64,000 bases of DNA from Dichotomocladium elegans (Eukaryota; Mucoromycota; Mucoromycetes; Mucorales; Lichtheimiaceae): NCBI GenBank assembly GCA_025716815.1, contig JAIXMN010000010.1, positions 558,001 through 622,000 on the forward strand, given 5' to 3'. Positions 12,458 to 23,135 of the stretch are shown here, one piece after another (the stretch's first letter is position 1; every line of letters starts with the position of its first letter). The notes beneath the pieces were generated by a model. That model was not told the DNA's origin. It did not search any database and saw only the letters and a program-made list of their open reading frames with translations. The translations under genes were made by a program, and so were the position numbers.

Positions 12458-14294
12458 AGACAGCGGCGCGCTAGAAGTCAGGCGCCTCAACGACCTGGTC
12501 TATGTAGCTCAACGCCTTTATTTCCAGGGAGAGTACCACGAAGCTTATCGTCTGCTTACCCGTCTTTCAGAATGTCTGCCATGCGAGCATGCTAACAATA
12601 CATACTATCGAGTCAAATGCCTGATGAAGCTTAACCGGGTTAAGCAGGCGCTGCAATTAACACAAACCTTACTTGAGATGGATCCTGACGCTTCTTCACG
12701 ATGGTGTTGCATGATGGCAGCTGAACTTTGTCTTCGACAGAATCATATTGAACATGCGCATAGTTGGCTCTGCCGCTCCAGAGATGCAAATCAATGGCTT
12801 GTTGACGAGGATTGGAATGGATGGAGACGGATTATTCAGGAGAAGATCGCTCGGAGTAAAATACGATCGGGATATACGATCGCCTCTGCCGAAAAATACC
12901 ACCATGTGGATTTCGTTGAGACATTGCCTTACGATCTGACGACAGTGATTTTTGAACAGCTTGAATTGGGAGAAAGGGTTTTGTGCACGCGTGTGTCCAA
13001 GCGGTGGTGTGCATTCATCACAGGAAACACGACCTTGTGGCAAGACATGGTCTTTGGCGGTACATCAATCCCTGTTGAGCCCCCAACATTTCGTGCATAC
13101 TTGGATCGCTTACATGGAAAGCCGCTGAAGCGCCTCAAACTTCATCACGAACGAGCCGACGGGGAAGCCTTGATCAAGTTGCTCGTGTCATCAAGATGCT
13201 TCCAACTCCACACTCTGGGTACGTCTATAATCAAAGCAAGGGAGGGCATTGCACCATCCTGACTTGGTGGTTTTCCCGTAGATTTCCAAGATCTCTGGTG
13301 TGAAAAACATACATTTTTCGATCTGTTGAAATGTGCGGGACCCACACTTCGTGTGCTTCGATGGAACGGAATGCTACTGAGACTTGGGGATATCTTGACA
13401 CGTATTGCGGATTTTTGCCCTCGTCTTGTAGAGCTCGACGTCTCTTATTGTCTTAGCTCCAGTATCACCACTAGCGACATAGCAGGGCCCCTCGAATCCT
13501 ACGCTTCGTCTTTGCCGGAAAACATCGTGAAAGACGCTCTGCAGCTTCCATCTTTGCCCATCCGAGTACTCCGATTTTCGGGTATTTATGAAATGACAGC
13601 AGCTCACCTTGCTTTTATCCTCCCACGAGTCCCCAACCTCATCCAGCTTTGTCTCGAGCACTGTATCGTCAGCTTCGTACCCGTTGCCAATATCATCCGC
13701 CACTGTTGTCCTTTGCTCGAGCGGATCACATATCACCGTCATCGCCACGCCAAGCAGCCCATCGTTCCTTTGAAAACCTCCTCCATCCCAATGGTAGCCC
13801 GCACCTGGCGCCAGATCCGGTTGTCAAATGCTGTAGTCGTTTCTGACACCATCTTCCAGGACATGATTGCTCGGTGCGATCTTCATAAACTCGACATGCT
13901 TGACCTTAGTGGCAATGCCCACCTGACCGACCAAGCCTTGATTTCTCTCACACGGTCTGCAGTATCTTTCCCACACCTTTCCCATCTCTCCCTCGCCGAT
14001 TGCACAGGAATTACTGAAAAGGGACTCTTGAAACTATTAGCGGTCAGCCCAAACTTAGAAAATATTAACCTTGCTGGAGTGACGACCGTGACAGATTACG
14101 TACTAGATATGATGCCCGTCAGAACATTGTATACAATCGACCTTAGACGTTGCTGCTGTATGACAGCCTCAGGCGTGATGGGATTCGTCGATCGTCGGCA
14201 GGCCACACTCAAAAGGCTTTATTTATCTCAGGACCTCGTCTCGCCGGAGACACTAGGATACGTCATGCGAAAAATAAAATACAACGATGTATAA
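12458..14294 (+). CDS. TPR/F-box/LRR protein, Pof3/Dia2-like (5' end unresolved)
   Basis: Architecture of Pof3/Dia2, SCF receptors tied to genome stability in yeasts. From an acceptor at about 12457 the frame reads a TPR-like helical repeat (YVAQRLYFQGEYHEAYRLL; YYRVKCLMKLNRVKQALQL), an F-box (ETLPYDLTTVIFEQLELGER then CTRVSKRWCAFI), and after a frame-consistent intron (13219-13281) leucine-rich repeats such as LDMLDLSGNAHLTDQAL, LSHLSLADCTGITEKGL and LENINLAGVTTVTDYVL. Exons seen: 12458-13218 and 13282-14294. An in-frame stop just upstream of 12458 means a short first exon is missing from this model; ATGs near 12332-12410 are candidates. If translation instead began at the ATG at 12624 most of the TPR would be lost. 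Assignment to Pof3/Dia2 rests on domain order, not sequence comparison. Confidence 0.75.
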
Positions 14295-16108
14295 AAAAAA
14301 AACCTCATCTTCTGTTCAATTTGAACTATGAAATCGTTTCTATGGAATTGTTGCTTGCCATCTTCCTCATTGGTTCTCTATTTAATAACATCGCTTTTCG
14401 TTAGCTAGCATCTTCAGACATTAAGCTTCAAAATGGACGCATATAGACATCAAACTCTTTCTGAATATGATTGATGCGACCTTTACAGGCATCGTTTCTA
14501 CAACTGGCTATTAAAGGATTATTGTCGCCAGAAACCGGTCCTTTGCGATATGTAGATGTGACAGTCCTGGCACAATCTTTATAATTATTCTGTTTGCCCC
14601 TGCAGCGTATAGTAATTTAGGGAATAGACGTCTTAGCTGGCATCGACTACCCTCTGTGTTCTGGATAAGACTAGTACGTTCTGTACTCGTTAATAGGACA
14701 AGCAACAAGTGAACATTCTTCCAGGCTACTATGTGTCGAGCGCGGTGAACTACTCAGTATTTTTATATTAGAACCTGACAATGGATGTAATCAGTCACTT
14801 TTACCAATACATTTACCTTTAACAATAGAATTCGTGGGACGAGAACAGTAACCATAGTCATCTTATGCCATTATACCTGCCCCTACACAGCAAACCGCTG
14901 AATCCTTTACGTCTTTTCTCTGTACAATGCTGTTAAACCCTGATCCACTCGATGGAGGAGAGAAAGTCTGACAGGTATCATTTTTCGCAAGTCAGCAACT
15001 TGGTGGAGTCGGTTATCGCGTGCACGCACCATTATGCAGAACATGGTCGTTGTAGGATTTTTTCCTCCATTCACCTCATTAATGTGCAATTAAATCACCT
15101 ACCATCTTAGTGGCGAACTCGCAAAAACTGGATGAGGGACAGACGCGCGGTGCAACTCGTTCCATGATTCTCTTCATTTCGCATGATGTATTAGGCAATC
15201 GCTGCAACAATCCAAATATGTCCTCGTGACGCCATGAATGGCACATACGACCAGTGCGTCTGAATTACCGCTGTTTGTCCATCGTGTCGATAATATAGTG
15301 AAGAAATTAGATCCGCAATGGAGTGATGGCGTTGATGTGTCCTTGCGAGAAGTATATACGTATTTACAAGTGGTTATATGTGTTCGCTTACCATGGGTTC
15401 CCGAATTATTTTATTTAAGGATCCGGTAGTAGCCGTATAAAAAACATTGAGAGATTGTACGTGAGTTAGCATGACCATAATTCGGGTTGTACCTGACTGA
15501 TGGTAAACGATGTAATGATAGAAACATGCGTAGACATAGCATACCCTGGACTATTGCAGTGCTTGACATCTCCATGACTGCATTTAGCGACGTAAACGGA
15601 GTACATCCTATGCGCTGTAAACCATCTGGAAAGACACAACTTGGAGCTTTTCCTTTTTGAATCAAATGAGTGCGCATACCTTCATTTCTCACATCTGAAT
15701 GTCATCCGCGAAACAAACGTTCCAAGAAAACGAAAAGCAGAGTTGATGTATAAGCCAGCACAGGGCTCTTCCTAATCTGTTGTCACCAAGATAAGCGTGT
15801 TTATAGTGCTGCGGGAGCAGGCAGCATGCTGTTTCCGGATGATGAATTTTTTGGACGCCCTTTACTGCGATTTGTCCTCGCAAAAAATACGCCGTTCGCC
15901 GAGAAGAGAGTCAAATCGGACGTAGTTAGTTCGAGGAGAATCGCAAACGTCTAGTTTACAGTAAAAATGAGGTGAAGTGATAAAAAAAGTAGCCGTTTGG
16001 AGTTGTAGCGACAAAGTTTTCAAATAAGGCAGAACTACACTAGGTTCCTTTACGAAATGTTTTCATTGTCTCCCCCCACACCCTCCCCCCAAGGAAATGT
16101 AGATACAG
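14295..16108. other. Intergenic region, no gene recognised
   Basis: About 1.8 kb without a supported gene. A plus frame at 15238-15429 (LPLFVHRVDNIVKKLDPQW) and a minus frame at 15411-15692 look weakly coding but cannot be extended or assigned. They may be remnants. Confidence 0.4.
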
Positions 16109-16117
16109 TATAAAATA
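16109..16117 (+). promoter_or_regulatory. TATA box of the Gln-rich gene
   Basis: TATAAAATA lies 60 bases before the ATG at 16177. A pyrimidine-rich leader (TTCCTTTCTGCTTTCTTC) runs up to the ATG. This promoter geometry supports the open frame as a real gene. Confidence 0.6.
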
Positions 16118-16176
16118 CCAGAAATTCCAACAGCGCTCACCTTCACATCTTCCTTTCTGCTTTCTTCTTTTTCAAG

Positions 16177-16839
16177 ATGTTTACAGCAACCTCAGCAACC
16201 TCAGCAACCTCTACTCTCTGCTCTCACAAAAGAGCTTCTCACGTCAGGTGGTTAAGGGCAATGCCTTATTGCATTCCCTCCACCTCTGCTCGCCAGCATC
16301 TCCGTCGTCGCCGCCTTCACAGACGGGAGGCCATTGCGGCAGTGGAACTCGGCTTGGAGGTGCCTTTGCGACCTGCATCTCCTGCTGCGTCCGAGTATGA
16401 CTCGGATGTCTCAATGGCAAGTGTCTCTACGGAGCCTTGCCTTGAGACATCCGAGTCATCTCGGTGCGCAGGTGGATCGCGTGGTCCGCACTGTGCACGT
16501 GTCACTCCGGGTCGTTTCCTTCGCCGCTTTGTACCTTATCAAAAGGCGCTGGTGGGCGAATCTTCACGCCGCCAGCAGCAGCGACAGCAACGTGTGCGAA
16601 AGCACAAAGAGATGACGTTGCAGGATTTGCAACTTCAATTCTACCGCGAGCAGCAGCGCCAACAGCTGCAATATCAACAATTTCAGCAGCTTCAGCAGCT
16701 GCATGATGAACACCACCAGGAGCTCAAACAGCTGCAGCAACAACAGAATCAACAGCTTCAGCAGTTGTATTCGATACATCAGCAGCAGCTCGAACAACTC
16801 TACTGGCATCATCAGGAGCAGCTTCATCAGCTGCAGTAG
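16177..16839 (+). CDS. Gln-rich, coiled-coil-prone small protein of unknown function
   Basis: A 220-aa frame behind a TATA box and a pyrimidine-rich leader. The N-terminal half is Ser/Arg/Thr-rich with no recognisable fold. The C-terminal third is almost entirely glutamine with leucine and histidine at regular spacing (QLQFYREQQRQQLQYQQ and QQLEQLYWHHQEQLHQLQ), suggesting a coiled coil or polyQ interaction segment; it is encoded mainly by CAG/CAA. The middle of the frame contains a long near-perfect inverted repeat (16397-16459). I do not recognise the protein. The CAG-like composition could be a low-complexity expansion, so the coding call is moderate. Confidence 0.5.
   Translation: MFTATSATSATSTLCSHKRASHVRWLRAMPYCIPSTSARQHLRRRRLHRREAIAAVELGLEVPLRPASPAASEYDSDVSMASVSTEPCLETSESSRCAGGSRGPHCARVTPGRFLRRFVPYQKALVGESSRRQQQRQQRVRKHKEMTLQDLQLQFYREQQRQQLQYQQFQQLQQLHDEHHQELKQLQQQQNQQLQQLYSIHQQQLEQLYWHHQEQLHQLQ
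16397..16459. repeat. Long inverted repeat (hairpin) inside the Gln-rich gene
   Basis: Arm 16397-16421 (ATGACTCGGATGTCTCAATG...) is the reverse complement of 16436-16459 except for one missing base, around a 14-base loop. It could form a stem of about 24 pairs in DNA or RNA. Confidence 0.9.
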
Positions 16840-17215
16840 CTTAACAGCTACAGCGCCTCTGGCTTTGAGCCATGCGCCTGTCATTCCTTTCTTTTTCCTC
16901 TTCCCCGGCCGTAACGCTGGTGCATCACGGCGCCATGCCACCACACCTCGTTACGCGCCGTATCCGCCACTACCCACTCCCCCCCCACGCTGTGTCCATT
17001 GCCAGCATCGCAGGCGTATGGCCGGCGTGGTTTCCGCACCTCTCACATTTCTCGCACCTCCCACGCCGCATCCGCGTAAGTATATCTCTAACTCTAGCTC
17101 TAGCTATATCACCCAAAACTGACTGTTTTTGTTTTCATACGTCGTTTTCAGCAACCCCTCTTCCCCACCGTTCCGCCCCAAGGAGTAGGGGCAAGTTCAT
17201 GGGACGGAGGGTGAA

Positions 17216-17494
17216 CCCTGCGGAAGTCATCTTGGGCCGGGGAGGATGGTTTCTGCTGTAGTTTCCTGTGAAAGTACCAGCAACCTTCGAGCTTGCAGCG
17301 CTTGGCGATGCCTCTTCAGATCAGCAACATGTCGCACATTGCCCGTCCGGGGCTATCTCTGCTCAAGCCTATGGGGACCACGAATCTTGATAAAGTGAGT
17401 TATGCCTTATCTCCATGAACACTCAGAAGTGTACTTTTTTGTTGTTGGCAGCCTACAAGGCAAGAAATACGCTCGAAGGTTTATGAGAGCGTTT
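17216..17494 (+). pseudogene. Plus-strand member of an inverted gene-like duplication
   Basis: The sequence from about 17216 to 17433 resembles the reverse complement of about 17775-18046. A local frame reads QPSSLQRLAMPLQISN and ends at GATAAA followed by a GTGAGT donor. An exon after TTGTTGTTGGCAG (17452) would add PTRQEIRSKVYESVW and a stop. The upstream frame has a TAG near 17260, so an intact gene cannot be assembled. Product unknown. It may be a small spliced gene family or a non-coding hairpin. Confidence 0.35.
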
Positions 17495-17673
17495 GGTGAC
17501 CTATGCGGCGCCATGACATATTTCTATCTGTACATCATCATCATCATCATTATCACCGCAGCAACGGGCTCCCAGCGGCGGTTTTACTGTAAGTACCTAT
17601 ATTCATTTTCTATGGTACTTGTAAAGGACCAAATATACTAACTAATCTTATCCGCATGGAATGTGCTTTGTCG

Positions 17674-17714
17674 AAATGCCGGGTGTTGTGCTATTAAGCA
17701 CACACCTGGCATTT
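17674..17714. repeat. Perfect-looking hairpin between the inverted copies
   Basis: AAATGCC-GGTGT-GTGCT pairs with AGCAC-ACACC-GGCATTT around an ATTA loop, with one unpaired base per step. It sits near the centre of the inverted duplication. Confidence 0.8.
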
Positions 17715-17774
17715 TTGTATCCTTGATTTCTGCTTCAAGGAAAAAAAAAAGAGATTTCAAAAGGCCACACACGT

Positions 17775-18046
17775 ACACCGAATGTGTTCATGAAGATAAG
17801 ACATAACTTACTTTATCAAGATTCGTGGCAATCCCCGTACATCAGAGTAGAGAAGTCCTGGGCGTGCGGTGTGCGCCTGTTGCTGGTTTGGGGAGGTTGA
17901 ACCAAGCGTTGCGGGCTCGGAGGCTGCTGGGAACTCACAGGAGCTGCAGAAGAAGCCATCTGAACCGACTCTTGATGGCTCTCCGTACGGGCGATCCCGA
18001 AGTCCCTTTTCCCCCCTCTCCTTCCCCTTCCACTCCTTTGGCCCAT
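17775..18046 (-). pseudogene. Minus-strand member of the inverted gene-like duplication
   Basis: Counterpart of 17216-17433 in opposite orientation. A minus frame (18046-17816) reads MASSAAPVSSQQPPSPQRLV and QPPQTSNRR, comparable with QPSSLQRLAMPLQISN in the other copy. The two copies share a splice-donor-like end (GATAAA then GTAAGT here, GTGAGT there) and about 50 following bases at high identity. Function unknown. Confidence 0.35.
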
Positions 18047-18098
18047 GTCCTACTCTGCGTCTGACGCAGTTGCGCGTGTTAGCACGCATTACTGGGCA

Positions 18099-18155
18099 AA
18101 GGCAGCGAGTTTATATTCTCGCGTTTCCGGGTGCAAGGCAGCGAGTTTATATTCT
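18099..18155. repeat. 36-bp tandem duplication
   Basis: AAGGCAGCGAGTTTATATTC occurs at 18099 and again at 18135, identical over 21 bases, with a 36-base period. Function unknown. Confidence 0.85.
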
Positions 18156-18749
18156 TGCATATGGACGTATAGGGGGGGGAATACAAGTCATTCTTACGGA
18201 CGAAGACTCGAAGCAATTGGAGCAAGCACAAACTTCACTTACGAGAACATCCTCTACAGAAACAAGGAAGTCCTATACGCGTAGAATTCTTTCCGCAATA
18301 ATAACATCACATTGCGCATACCGAAACTCGAACCCCTGGTGGCATAATAACTGCAAGTTCCTGCTCTTGTCTACAAAATGGCGAACACTTTCGAATAAGG
18401 TGGCAGCGGCCAATGATCGATAAGGCGCTAGTCAAAATACAGCTCCATGTTCATATTGCGAGTCCATCAGCGTCGCTGCAGGATCAGTTACTTTACAATG
18501 TGCGACCACACAATCCCAGGAAAGAAAAAGGCTTCTCCCGCCGACAAAATTATCTTCGTCATCAAGCTGTCCGACATAGTATACATCCCACAACATACAA
18601 GTGTATCTCCCAAGGTCTAAAGATCGAGTCTAAAGAACGCAAGAACTACTGGCCCTACGGCGTCATAAGCATCAATGCCGTCGAAGAACGAAGTGCGATA
18701 TGCATGTATGCGCGCAATAAGCAAATTTCTGAGAGAAAATACAAGCATA

Positions 18750-19380
18750 AAGAACCCAAGGCGAAAGGTACAAATACAAAAAGCAAAAAAAAAACAGAAA
18801 ACAGAAAACAGAAAACAAAGGAACAAAAGAACAAAAGAACAAAAGAACAAAAGAACAAAAGAACAAAAGAACAAAAGAACAAAAGAACAAAAGAAAAAAA
18901 AGAACAAAAGCGTGGATCATGAAAAGATACAAGAAAAGATACAAGAAAACAAGAAAAATATGGATCAAAAAAAATACCACCAGAGAAAAAATGTGAATCA
19001 AAAAAAGATACAAGAAAACAAGAAGAAAATCCAGAACCAAATAAGAAAAGTAAAAACAGAAATAAGGGCAAACAAAAGAAAAGTAAGAATAGAAATAGAA
19101 AGAACAAGAAACAGGAAGAAGACAAGAAACAAGAAAAGCAAGAAACAAGAAGAAATACACAGTCGAAGAAGATGAGCAAAAGCTGAACAAGAAAACAAGA
19201 ATCAAAAGAAAGAAGAACTACATCAAGAGGAGAAGGAAGAAATCCAATGCCTATCGAGAAACGAGAGGAGCAAGAGTCCAAGAAGTATATCAAGAGGTGA
19301 AGCCGGTGATCAACGAGAAGAAAGCAAGAGTAAAAGACGAAGACGAACTAGAGAAAAGCGAGGGGAAAAAGTAAAGACGA
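18750..19380. repeat. Polypurine low-complexity tract with octamer minisatellite
   Basis: About 600 bases very rich in A and G on the plus strand. Within it 18821-18894 is about nine tandem copies of the octamer GAACAAAA, preceded by several ACAGAAA heptamers. All three plus frames stay open for long stretches and give Lys/Glu/Gln/Asn-rich translations. That is an effect of composition, and I do not call a gene. Confidence 0.85.
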
Positions 19381-20620
19381 ACGAGAAAAGGAGCAAGAAC
19401 CAAAAAGGATAATCAAGGGAATATGATCTAAAGATTCAAATAACGCCATCTGCTCACCCGAAATGATCGGATCCATGATGCACCAACGTCGAGTTTGAGG
19501 TTCTCCACGAGGACATACGAATGAGAAAACAACCGGACTTCTGTTACAGCCGATAACGCAATACGCTAATGCTATCCATCCTATGAACGGTGATAACGTC
19601 TGAACCACAACCACCATTCGTTGTTTATGACATTTGCGAACGAGGCAACTTTCCAGGACTGCGTCTCACGAGACGACCTGTGGCATCGCTTAAACGTCAA
19701 AAAAACCGGCGGAAAAATGGCTGCTTACATCAGCGATATATTTATATCTATCCTGTTATCCTCCGTCGTCAAGCCCAATAATGCCACGACAATGAGTCCC
19801 ATTTTTCTATTTCCTGGTTTGGCCTTGAAGACATCCGGCGTACGATACTTGTGCAGTCCCGTGCCGTTCTTGCTGCCAGACTAATTTCTCCAGTTCATGT
19901 CAAAGAGATCCAACCCTCTACGACAATTAATTGCTACCCTGGCCTTCTCGTTCGTCCCCATGGTACCATATGTGTGAATAAATAAACATTTTCAGAGGTT
20001 TTTATCCAAAGCGAAACACAGAAGCTATGGAGTTTATATTCATTTAACACGGGTGGCCCATCTCCTATCTCTTCGTTTTTGAAATAATCGATGGTATGAG
20101 AGGGATGCTACTACATCCAAATACAAAGTTTTCTTGAGACATAGACCATGTGCTGCGCGTTGCGCGAAAAAGTGCTACTGGCATCTTTCGACTTGTCTGA
20201 ACAGTCCCTCTACTTGTTTATCATTCTCCTTTTTCATTGTGTCCATCCTCACGGGTAATAAAAAGGTCATGATTCAAGCAATATTGCGGCGCTAGCCATG
20301 TTTTATGTTAAACTCGTAGAGGCTTGCTTGACATCTGTTGCCGATATATGTGTACCTACGTATCAAGGACAGCGTGTCGGTGATAAGAAACAGGGAGATC
20401 GGTCTATTCTCACTGACGTAAAACTACCGATAGATTCAGCGAAACACATACTATGATGAGAGCTTCTCGTAGCAGCACCCACCATCCCCTTTAGGCTGGG
20501 GGGAGGAGGGGAGCGCCTGTATTGAATTTATTGATTTGTGATGGAAAACAAAAGAGAAAGGTGATAATATGAAGGGGTTACATGTGAGTGTGTGTGTATA
20601 TGTGTTTGCACGAGAAATGT
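19381..20620. other. Intergenic region, no gene recognised
   Basis: A plus frame at 19621-19884 (87 codons) is the longest, without recognisable domain. The right end is the 3' flank of the PDI-like gene. Confidence 0.4.
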
Positions 20621-22802
20621 CTAATCTTGAAGCCCCTGTTTGATCGGAAGGACAGCGGATCGGCGATGTGCGGACCGCCCGCCAGAACGCATGCGTTTGA
20701 TAAACATATACACAAGGCCCGAGACCGCGATGCTAGTCAGAAGCCAGTGGGCCCGCATCACCCCAAAGCCGTGCTGCACCGCCTGACCTACGCGCGAATG
20801 GAAAGGTAGCATGGAGACGCCAACAAGTTTCTTGCCTGGCATCTCGACAGTAAGGGCATTGATGATCACAGACGGATCGCTATCGAGAGCGAACTTGATG
20901 CCTGCGCCATTGGCATTGTAGTACGTTGCATCGGCAGGATCCACAATCACCACGGCAGGCAGACGGTTGGGGTGGATTGCAAAAGTCTGCCGTGCATAAT
21001 CAATCCACATATTTGCATCGAGGGTCGCAAACAGTACATTCGAACGCTGCGAAGATGCCTTCTGCTGCTTCTGATACTGCGCCGCAAGGGACCGGAAGTT
21101 GGCTGTGTTCGTCTGGTCCTCTCGCTTAATAATACCGAGCACCACCACCCGGTCACCACCAAGGATTTCCTCCGCATTCCCAGGGCCAATTTCACTCACG
21201 AGGGGGAACCGCTCGTCATTGATCCAACCTTCCAAAGCCTGCTCAACATCTTCAGTATGGGTAAAGTCATGTGAAGGATACATGATGTGCTTATTATCCT
21301 TGACAATCAGGACTGTGGGCAGATCCGTAGGCGAGAGACTGAATCGGCGGATAGCGTTCGGGTCGCTGGTGACATAAAACGTCGGGCCATCGGGAAACCT
21401 GCGTGCAACCCGAGAAAGGAGGGTCTAATGTATTGTCCATTTAGTGTGGTTTGGAAAATCAGTCTCCATTATGGATTTACCGTTGCATCGTCCATCTTGT
21501 TTTCGTACAGATAAACTAGCGCAACAGCATCTTGCTGCAGATATCGGTCAAGGTGTGCTGCGTTAACGTGATGGATGGACGGCCTATTAGGGGGATGGGG
21601 AGCATGAGATCAAAAATAGTATGCTTGGTTCGCCCTAATTTACGGACTTTTACCCAGTCAGTTTCCTTGCAAAATTCACTAGGCTGACAAGCGATCGGTC
21701 GTCATTGTACAGGTGCTCTTCTCCGTTGGCAAACCTAAGCGGTACGGATCAGTCGTCTCCACAAGAACGGATGGCACATTAGCATCCAACCTACAGTTTT
21801 AGCGTGGGGAATCCAGTGACGCCGTTTTTCGTGCAAACATCTAATTCCCCATAGACACCTCAGCCATCTCTCGGAAAAGACAAAAGAGTTTCACGCGCGT
21901 GCGCCCCCCCCCCACACGGATTCGTATTGCTCTTTCTTTACGTACCTCGTTGCATGTCACAGTTTACCTCGCCCACGTTCACCTGGTGCTTCAAATCCTT
22001 CGCCATCTCGACCCACGCAGGAGCCAGTTTTTTGCAGAACCCGCACCATGGTGCATAAAATTTGACGAACCACGGTTGGCCAGATGCCTTGGCCGCCGCA
22101 AGCGCTGCTCGGTCGAGATCAATGGATATCCCCTCAGGGTTGGCCATCTGCTCAGCATCCACCTGTGTTTTCTCGTCCTCCTCATCTTCACCATTTGCTA
22201 CTTCTTCCTTTGATGTTCTGCTATCCGCAATGACGGCCTGTCTCGCAATATAATCCTTTAGATTTTCGTATGTCCGCTGAGCAGCGGGAAACATCTCTGT
22301 GAATTCGCCCTGGACATAGAGCCGGAGCGAAGGGAAAGCCAGGATCGATTGCTCTTTGCAAAGATCGCCGTTAAGGGTGCAATCCACCTTTGCAAAATGA
22401 AAATGATGAGTCTCGGCCAGCGCCTCATTCTCATCGGCCAGCTGCTGCCAAGTCGGTGCTAAAATCGACCATTTGTACACAATGCTTGTGTTAGTATGAC
22501 CTTCCGCGGACCCCCCACATACACACACGCATCAACCCATCAGCAAGATGGACGCACCAAATGCCTGACAATGATGGCAGTATGGAGAATAGAATTCGAC
22601 GAACCTATACAAGAGCGAAATAAAGAACGTCAACGAGCAGTAATTGGGATCAAGGGGGCTGCGGGAACTTCTTTTCAAATTGTATTTACCAAGTTCCTTC
22701 ACGGATGGTGTCTGCAAAGTTCGTGGATGAGAGCTCAGGAATGGTAGCTGCGTCTATAGTATAGGCGGCAATGACAGCCAACCATGCCCACAAGAGACGC
22801 AT
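20621..22802 (-). CDS. Transmembrane thioredoxin/PDI-like protein (TMX3-like)
   Basis: Probable ER-membrane thiol oxidoreductase. Frame-consistent exons (minus): 22802-22690, 22604-22558, 22458-21946, 21840-21795, 21734-21654, 21583-21481, 21424-20621; 568 aa. MRLLWAWLAVIAAYTIDAA is a signal peptide. The first thioredoxin domain has FYSPYCHHCQAF (active site C-H-H-C) and KVDCTLNGDLC. The second has FYAPWCGFCKKLAPAW (C-G-F-C) and GFPTLKLF with the usual cis-proline. An acidic stretch (NGEDEEDEKTQ) links them. Redox-inactive thioredoxin-like segments follow (PDGPTFYVTSDPNAIRRFS). A transmembrane helix (LLTSIAVSGLVYMFI) and a basic tail end the protein, with no HDEL/KDEL. An ATG 69 bases upstream is in frame but would place extra residues before the signal peptide; 22802 is preferred. 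Confidence 0.88.
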
Positions 22803-23135
22803 TAGAGTAGTTTGTATCAATTGAAAGAGCGAGAGAGGCAAGGACGCCGCGGCCGCACAAAAAAAATCCATTCTGCATTGCCGCGGGGACTCCGGTCCCT
22901 CTGTGTTTACTTTTGAACAAAAGCAACGATGGTTTTATTTTCGTTTTGGCTTTTTATTTGGGAGGACGACAGAGACTATAAGCAAGCTATACACAGTGGT
23001 AAAAAGTTGTTGTACGAGTGAACAAAAGGGAACGAGGGTGCATTTGGAGTGTGGGTACGTTCGTGTTGTAGTGTGCGTTGCGTGTGTATATATGTGCGAG
23101 TATGAGGTGAGAAAAATAGGGCTCTTTTTTTGGAT
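22803..23135. other. Intergenic spacer with 3' flank of 6PGDH
   Basis: Holds the promoter region of the PDI-like gene and the downstream flank of the 6PGDH gene. No other feature is seen. Confidence 0.4.

Noticed and set aside
18320..18360. GGTTCGAGT on the minus strand resembling a tRNA T-loop
   Set aside because: The flanking bases do not form a T stem, and no acceptor or anticodon arm can be drawn.
18413..19175. Lys/Glu-rich plus frames resembling a coiled-coil protein
   Set aside because: Open in all three frames because of the octamer repeat, so openness carries no information.
18655..19293. Long minus frames rich in Phe, Leu and Ser resembling membrane proteins
   Set aside because: They are the complement of a polypurine repeat tract; hydrophobicity is a result of composition.
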